Of a stretch of DNA of 64,000 nucleotides, positions 59,546 to 64,000 are shown piece after piece (position 1 is the first letter of the stretch; each line of letters begins with the position of its first letter). Position numbers and translations under genes: made by a program. The stretch covers positions 1,550,001 to 1,614,000 of the forward strand of contig NZ_JAVTSS010000002.1 of assembly GCF_032678705.1 (NCBI RefSeq), written 5' to 3'. The notes beneath the pieces were generated by a model. The model was not told the origin of the DNA and searched no databases. It worked only from the letters and a program-made list of their open reading frames with translations. The stretch is from Pedobacter frigiditerrae (lineage in GTDB: Bacteria > Bacteroidota > Bacteroidia > Sphingobacteriales > Sphingobacteriaceae).

Positions 59546-62015
59546 AATGCCTTATGCCGGGATCGATACCTATAACGGGCTGGACATTCTGTACGGTGAT
59601 AAAGGCGATTTCTCTGTGATCCTGCACATCACCAACCCCGTGCTCCAATATGGTGCCGACCCCGACGCCTATTCAGCCTACCAAAGCCTATTGCTGAACA
59701 TCATCAAGATTTTGGGAGAAGGGCATATTATCCAAAAGCAGGATGTATTCATCCGCAAAAAATATAAAGGTGCAACTTCAGGAGAATTTCTCCAACAAAA
59801 GTACCACGCACATTTTGAAGGTCGGGAATACACCGAAATAAAAACCTACCTGGTCATCACCCGACAGACTGGCCGTGGTACCTTTTACACTTTTGATAAA
59901 AAGGTGCTGGCCGACTTCTACCAGAATACGGCGAAGCTTTCAGACCTGCTTGGCAATGCGGGATTTAATCCGCGCTACCTGAACGAGGCCGAGATTAACC
60001 GCTATGTAAGCAAGGTGCTAAGCATGGAATTTGCCGCTCCCAATATTGTACTTAACAATATGCGGTGCGGGGACGAACAGCTGAATCTGGGAAATCTGGC
60101 TATCCGCTGTCTTAGCCTGGTCAATACCGACTCCATTGACCTTCCTGAAAAGATCGGTCCCTATATCGAAAAGCAGGATAATAAGGGAATGCGGGATTTT
60201 CCCGTTGACAACCTTTCCTTTTTGCACCAGGTTCCAGGGTACCGGGTTATCATCTATAACCAGCTGCTGGAAATACCCGCCCAGCAGATGACGCTCAACA
60301 AACTGGAACTGAAACGCAAGCGCCATTCTGGTGTTCCCGATCCGGCCAACCTGATCTGCGTGGAAGACATTGACCTGCTGCTGGTCGATGTGGCCCGGGA
60401 AAACCAGCTTCTTGTCAACGCGCATTATTCCATGGTAATCTGCGCCGCAGAAGAACAGATCAGAAAGGCAACCAATTTCATAGAGGCGGCACTTTTCCAG
60501 CAGGGAATTATTCCATCACGAAATGCCTACAACCAGTTGGAACTGTTCCGCTGTGCCCTGCCGGGCAACGGCGTGGAACTGAAAAAATACGACTGGTTTC
60601 TCACCACCGCCGATGCAGCGTTATGTTTCTTCTTTAAGGAATCCCTTTTAACGGACGAACCCTCAGATTTTCTGGTACGGTTTACCGACCGCCAAGGCAT
60701 ACCCGTGGGGATCGATCTCTCGGACCTGCCCATGCGTTCCGGGCGAATTAACGCTCGGAATCGGTTTTGTTTAGGCCCATCGGGATCTGGAAAATCGTTC
60801 CTGATAAATTCTCTGGTTGAGCAGTACATGCAGTACAATATGGATGTGGTTATCGTGGACACTGGGCATTCCTACTCTGGCCTATGTGCCTACTATCAGG
60901 GAAAGTACATCACCTGGTCGGACGACAGGCCAATCACCATGAACCCCTTTGCCATTGATGAAAGTGAATACAATATTGAGAAAAAGGACTTTTTATGTAC
61001 ACTCATCAGCCTGCTGTGGAAAGGTGCGGAAGGAACGGTGAGCACAGTGGAAAGGGACGTTATCTCCAGCCTGATCTCATCATACTACGGCCAATATTTT
61101 AATGCCGATAGGCAAGGGGAAGAGATGTCACAACTGAATTTCAATTCATTTTATGAGTTTGCCCTAAAGAAAATCCCACAGATCAAAAGCGAGGAACAGA
61201 TACCCTTTGACCTGGACGAATTCCGTTATGTGCTGAAAAAATTTTATTTGGGTGGTGAGTTTGGCAGCATCCTTAATGAACCTGCCGATCAGTCGCTGTT
61301 TTCTGAGCGTTTTATTGTCTTTGAAATAGACAACGTGAAGGAAAATAAGATCCTGTTTCCAATCGTTACCCTGATCATCATGGATGTTTTTATCCAAAAG
61401 ATGCGCCACAGGGCATCCCAACGCAAAGCCCTGATCATCGAGGAAGCATGGAAGGCGATTGCATCACCGTTAATGGCAGGGTACATTCTGTACCTCTATA
61501 AAACCGTTCGCAAATTTTGGGGCGAGGCCATCGTAGTGACCCAGGAGCTGGCCGATATCATTGGGAATGCCGTTGTAAAAGACAGCATCCTGAGCAATTC
61601 CGATACTATATTTCTGCTTGACCAGAGCAAGTTCAAGGAGAACTATAAGGAGATTGCACAACTATTGTCCATTACCGAAACCGAGCAGAAAAAGATATTT
61701 ACGATCAATAAGCTTGATAACAAGGAAGGACGCGGACGCTTCAAAGAGGTGTATATACGCCGGGGCACGGTTGGGGAAGTCTACGGCGTAGAAAACTCGA
61801 TCTATCAGTATCTCACTTACACTACCGAAAAACCAGAAAAGGCCGCCGTAGAAATATATGCAAACACATATGGGGCCTACCAGAAGGGCCTAGAAGCCTT
61901 TGTGTCCGACCTTGAAAAAAGCGGGCTATCCCTGGAAGCTTTTGTCCGCAAGGTCAATAGCAACGGCTCGCTCTATAATAGTTCAATAGAATATTTTAAA
62001 CCCGATTTTAAATGA
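59517..62015 (+). CDS. traG: TraG conjugation ATPase (VirB4-like)
   Basis: 832 aa cytosolic motor of the type IV secretion machine. The N-terminal half (about 1-400) is the VirB4 barrel region (AFRMPYAGIDTYNGLDILYG); Walker A is GPSGSGKSFLIN about residue 420-431; Walker B RKALIIEEAWKAIASPLMAG about 636-655, followed by WGEAIVVTQELADIIGN and LDQSKFKENY. The start overlaps traF and the end overlaps the first of three related secreted-protein genes by 4 nt, so the whole run is one operon. Confidence 0.94.
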   Translation: MQRERKTAFRMPYAGIDTYNGLDILYGDKGDFSVILHITNPVLQYGADPDAYSAYQSLLLNIIKILGEGHIIQKQDVFIRKKYKGATSGEFLQQKYHAHFEGREYTEIKTYLVITRQTGRGTFYTFDKKVLADFYQNTAKLSDLLGNAGFNPRYLNEAEINRYVSKVLSMEFAAPNIVLNNMRCGDEQLNLGNLAIRCLSLVNTDSIDLPEKIGPYIEKQDNKGMRDFPVDNLSFLHQVPGYRVIIYNQLLEIPAQQMTLNKLELKRKRHSGVPDPANLICVEDIDLLLVDVARENQLLVNAHYSMVICAAEEQIRKATNFIEAALFQQGIIPSRNAYNQLELFRCALPGNGVELKKYDWFLTTADAALCFFFKESLLTDEPSDFLVRFTDRQGIPVGIDLSDLPMRSGRINARNRFCLGPSGSGKSFLINSLVEQYMQYNMDVVIVDTGHSYSGLCAYYQGKYITWSDDRPITMNPFAIDESEYNIEKKDFLCTLISLLWKGAEGTVSTVERDVISSLISSYYGQYFNADRQGEEMSQLNFNSFYEFALKKIPQIKSEEQIPFDLDEFRYVLKKFYLGGEFGSILNEPADQSLFSERFIVFEIDNVKENKILFPIVTLIIMDVFIQKMRHRASQRKALIIEEAWKAIASPLMAGYILYLYKTVRKFWGEAIVVTQELADIIGNAVVKDSILSNSDTIFLLDQSKFKENYKEIAQLLSITETEQKKIFTINKLDNKEGRGRFKEVYIRRGTVGEVYGVENSIYQYLTYTTEKPEKAAVEIYANTYGAYQKGLEAFVSDLEKSGLSLEAFVRKVNSNGSLYNSSIEYFKPDFK

Positions 62016-62674
62016 GAAGAATACTTTTTATAGCTGCGCTTAGCTTTTCCTTAAGCCCAGTTTTTGCCCAGATTTATATTGATCCTACAACAGCTGGTGC
62101 CATGGCCGCCCACTCTGGGGTGATCAACGGCCAGCTAAATAGGACAAATGACAACCTTACACTTATACAGCGAGGGCAGCTGGCTGTAACAGGCCAGTTG
62201 GTCATTGTCAACGATCTGCAGCAGCAGATCTATCGCGGACTTAGTGAAGTATCCGGAGCAGTGCGTTCGCTGCTTGCCATCCAGGATATTGCAGAGATCA
62301 GTATGGATATCGTTGAAGATGTAAACAAGGCCGTTTCACTTGCCCAAAGCAACCCCGCACTGCTTTTGTTTGCAGAGGGTGGCGCACGAGAATTCAAGCG
62401 AAGGGGAACTGCGCTTGCCACGGAGGTAAGCTCATTTGTATTGCAGGGAGGCGTAAATAACCTGATGGATTCGGGCGAACGGGCCAAATTGCTCAATAGG
62501 ATCAGGACGGAGCTGATGATACTACGAGGTGTCGCCTACGGTATGCAGCGCACGATGTTCTGGGCAAAACAGCGCGGCATACTGAACTCCCTGAACCCAT
62601 ATGCAGGCTATATCAATATTGATATGCAGATCGCAGATGACATTATCAGAAACGCTAAATACCTAAAACAATGA
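62012..62674 (+). CDS. secreted tra-operon protein, paralog 1 of 3
   Basis: 220 aa with a signal peptide (cleavage near VFAQ, residue 19). The mature protein is helical and coiled-coil-like (TNDNLTLIQRGQLAVTGQLV, VRSLLAIQDIAEISMDIVED, ATEVSSFVLQGGVNNLMDSG) and ends NPYAGYINIDMQIADDIIRN. It lies directly after traG, where CTnDOT-type elements carry TraI (VirB5/TrbJ-like); I infer the same job. Paralogs follow at 62,671 and 63,328, sharing the ending NP-x-x-x-[FY]-[IV]N-x-D and IIRN. Confidence 0.78.
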   Translation: MRRILFIAALSFSLSPVFAQIYIDPTTAGAMAAHSGVINGQLNRTNDNLTLIQRGQLAVTGQLVIVNDLQQQIYRGLSEVSGAVRSLLAIQDIAEISMDIVEDVNKAVSLAQSNPALLLFAEGGAREFKRRGTALATEVSSFVLQGGVNNLMDSGERAKLLNRIRTELMILRGVAYGMQRTMFWAKQRGILNSLNPYAGYINIDMQIADDIIRNAKYLKQ

Positions 62675-63324
62675 GAGCGATAATTTTTATAGGCTGTTTG
62701 CTTTTGGTCCTGCACCAAAAGTCATTTGGCCAGCTTAACGTGGAACTGATCCATCAATTGGTTTCAGAGAGCAAAAGCGAACACAGCAGGCAGGATGAGG
62801 CAAAGAATAAGCAGGCGATTGCCTCCGCCAATGAAGAGGTCAATAGGGCACAGATGGGCAAGCTGAAGATAAAGTACCGTGAACTGCAACAACGTTTTCA
62901 TACCGTAGGGCTGGCTATCGATGCGGCGCAAATCGGACTTGAAGCTGTCCCGGTCGTCTCGGAAATCATCCGGCAGCAAAATATAATTTACCAATTGGCA
63001 AATGATAATCCTATCCTGATCGCGCTTGCTTTTCAGACAGAAAAAGACCTTGCCGACCGCGCGAGGATGCTGGCAAATTATATAGCTGGCCTAGCGCTGA
63101 GCATTGGCGATATCAACCAGATGAAGGCGAGCGACCGCAAAATTCTTTTTTCGCACGCACTTACCGAACTCCGGCTGATAGAGGGCGCGAGCAAAGGACT
63201 GGCGGTAGCCATGTTACAGGCAAGTTATAAGCGCTCCAATAATCCATTCGCTGATTTCGTGAACCAGGATAAACAGCTTGTCGATGAAATAATCCGCAAC
63301 GCAGCCATCCTTAAAAATCCATAA
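62671..63324 (+). CDS. secreted tra-operon protein, paralog 2 of 3
   Basis: 217 aa with a signal peptide (cleavage near SFGQ, residue 21). It has a lysine/glutamate-rich start (SESKSEHSRQDEAKNKQAIA), helices (KLKIKYRELQQRFHTVGLAI, MLANYIAGLALSIGDINQMK) and the shared ending NPFADFVNQDKQLVDEIIRN. It is the most divergent of the three. Start overlaps the previous stop by 4 nt; 3 nt before the next gene. Confidence 0.75.
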   Translation: MRAIIFIGCLLLVLHQKSFGQLNVELIHQLVSESKSEHSRQDEAKNKQAIASANEEVNRAQMGKLKIKYRELQQRFHTVGLAIDAAQIGLEAVPVVSEIIRQQNIIYQLANDNPILIALAFQTEKDLADRARMLANYIAGLALSIGDINQMKASDRKILFSHALTELRLIEGASKGLAVAMLQASYKRSNNPFADFVNQDKQLVDEIIRNAAILKNP

Positions 63325-63327
63325 TAC

Positions 63328-63999
63328 ATGAGGTATACGATATTAATAACCGCCGTTCTCTTGCTTATTACCGGAGAAGCGTTAAGAGCGCAGTCCGTGG
63401 TCTTTGATCCCGAACATTTTGCAATTGTAAATGAAAATGGTGCCGTACGCCTGGCGGCCGAAAATACCCATAACAACTATCTGAATACCATTCGCATTCG
63501 GCTGGACGATATCAACCTGAATATCAGTTCGGTGGTATTGGTCCAGACCCTCATTCATAATTCCCTTACCCAGGTCAATCAGGCGCTCAAGAGTGGAATC
63601 GCTGCTACCCAGATAGTCCAGATAAGTTCCGATATCGTCAGAGAAAGCAACGCAATGATTGCGATTGCAAGCTCTGAGCCTTACCTGCTGCTTTTCGCCG
63701 AGGACGTGGCTCGCCAGATGAAATCCCGCGGAATCACCTTGGTCAGTGAAGTATCGGCCTTTGTGCTTAAGGAAGGGAGCAACGTACTGATGGATTATGA
63801 GAAGAGGGACGCGCTGTTGCGCAAGATTATTCTGGAGCTGAAAGTTATGAGGGCCCTGTGCTACAGCATGGGCAGGTCTATGTATTGGGCCAAAGTAAAC
63901 GGCGTACTTAAAACAGCCAATCCCTATCGGAATTTTGTCAACCAAGATGCCCGGATGGCAGATGATATTATCCGCAATTATCAACTTTTAAAACAATAA
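63328..63999 (+). CDS. secreted tra-operon protein, paralog 3 of 3
   Basis: 223 aa with a signal peptide (cleavage near LRAQ, residue 22). Close to paralog 1: SSVVLVQTLIHNSLTQVNQA, SEPYLLLFAEDVARQMKSRG, LVSEVSAFVLKEGSNVLMDY and RDALLRKIILELKVMRALCY correspond segment by segment, and it ends NPYRNFVNQDARMADDIIRN. The gene is complete; its stop is the last full codon of the window, and the operon probably goes on to TraJ/TraK-like genes outside. Confidence 0.78.
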   Translation: MRYTILITAVLLLITGEALRAQSVVFDPEHFAIVNENGAVRLAAENTHNNYLNTIRIRLDDINLNISSVVLVQTLIHNSLTQVNQALKSGIAATQIVQISSDIVRESNAMIAIASSEPYLLLFAEDVARQMKSRGITLVSEVSAFVLKEGSNVLMDYEKRDALLRKIILELKVMRALCYSMGRSMYWAKVNGVLKTANPYRNFVNQDARMADDIIRNYQLLKQ

Positions 64000-64000
64000 A

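Larger units (their letters stand above)
34142..64000 (+). mobile_element. integrative and conjugative element, left part (right end outside window)
   Basis: Begins at the 3' end of tRNA-Asn and contains, in order, a tyrosine integrase, cargo, regulators, primase-like genes, a DNA methyltransferase, mobC and relaxase, and a conjugation operon with ParA, TraE, TraF and TraG/VirB4. Composition changes along it: the cargo is A/T-rich like the chromosome, whereas 51-64 kb is clearly richer in GC. The direct repeat of the tRNA end expected at the right boundary (attR) is not in the window, and the left boundary is inferred from the tRNA and integrase only. Confidence 0.85.

Noticed and set aside
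63382..63984. 200-codon minus-strand ORF opposite the third tra paralog
   Set aside because: Shadow frame; the plus-strand frame has a signal peptide and paralogs next to it.

Overview
The window comes from a Bacteroidota chromosome, most likely a Sphingobacteriaceae member close to Pedobacter. The evidence is a low-GC backbone, a TAnnTTTG-type -7 promoter, mostly missing Shine-Dalgarno sequences, SusC/SusD and FecI/FecR genes, DUF2490 and GIN-domain proteins, and a Bacteroidetes-type conjugation operon. All function calls rest on reading the protein sequences; no database search was possible.

Positions 1-34,092 are ordinary chromosome. They hold a truncated DASH-type cryptochrome, sucA-sucB (2-oxoglutarate dehydrogenase E1 and E2) with the E3 gene lpdA about 9 kb further on, outer-membrane and secreted proteins, an M1 aminopeptidase and a CocE-type hydrolase in tandem, a lipoprotein of the choice-of-anchor I type, an MFS transporter, a tetR-tolC-mfp-rnd efflux operon, a TMEM175-like channel, murB, an ECF sigma factor, a lycopene cyclase/cytochrome b5 pair, tldE-tldD and a PfkB kinase. 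Two embedded oddities stand out. At 7.3-9.0 kb two minus-strand genes are each followed by an attC-like imperfect palindrome, like integron cassettes without an integrase. At 25.9-26.1 kb two tandem paralogous micro-ORFs of 24 and 23 codons lie upstream of the efflux regulator. Several families of dispersed palindromic repeats fill the gaps between genes.

At 34,093 a tRNA-Asn(GTT) marks the left end of an integrative and conjugative element (ICE) that continues past the right edge. In order it holds: a tyrosine integrase (34.4 kb); a cargo locus of FecI sigma, FecR anti-sigma, STN-containing SusC, SusD, an S9 peptidase and a small lipoprotein (36-46 kb), which looks like a regulated peptide-uptake and degradation system; an alpha-oxoamine synthase followed 4 nt later by a TetR-type regulator with a long C-terminal extension; a regulator sharing that C-terminal module (RteC-like, tentative); two small paralogous HTH proteins; a pair of primase/Toprim-like proteins, one with lost catalytic residues; an AT-rich repeat region and a large hairpin; a cytosine methyltransferase whose DNA also appears to encode a second protein in another frame; mobC and relaxase; and a conjugation operon (ParA, TraB-like, TraE x2, TraF, TraG/VirB4, and three tandem paralogous secreted proteins). 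Base composition rises clearly in GC from about 51 kb on.

The observations most worth a second look are the synthase/TetR-fusion/RteC-like cluster (a possible signal-synthesis and sensing module for the ICE), the dual-coding methyltransferase locus, the paralogous micro-ORFs, the attC-like cassettes, and the structured non-coding regions upstream of the RteC-like gene and the mobilisation genes.
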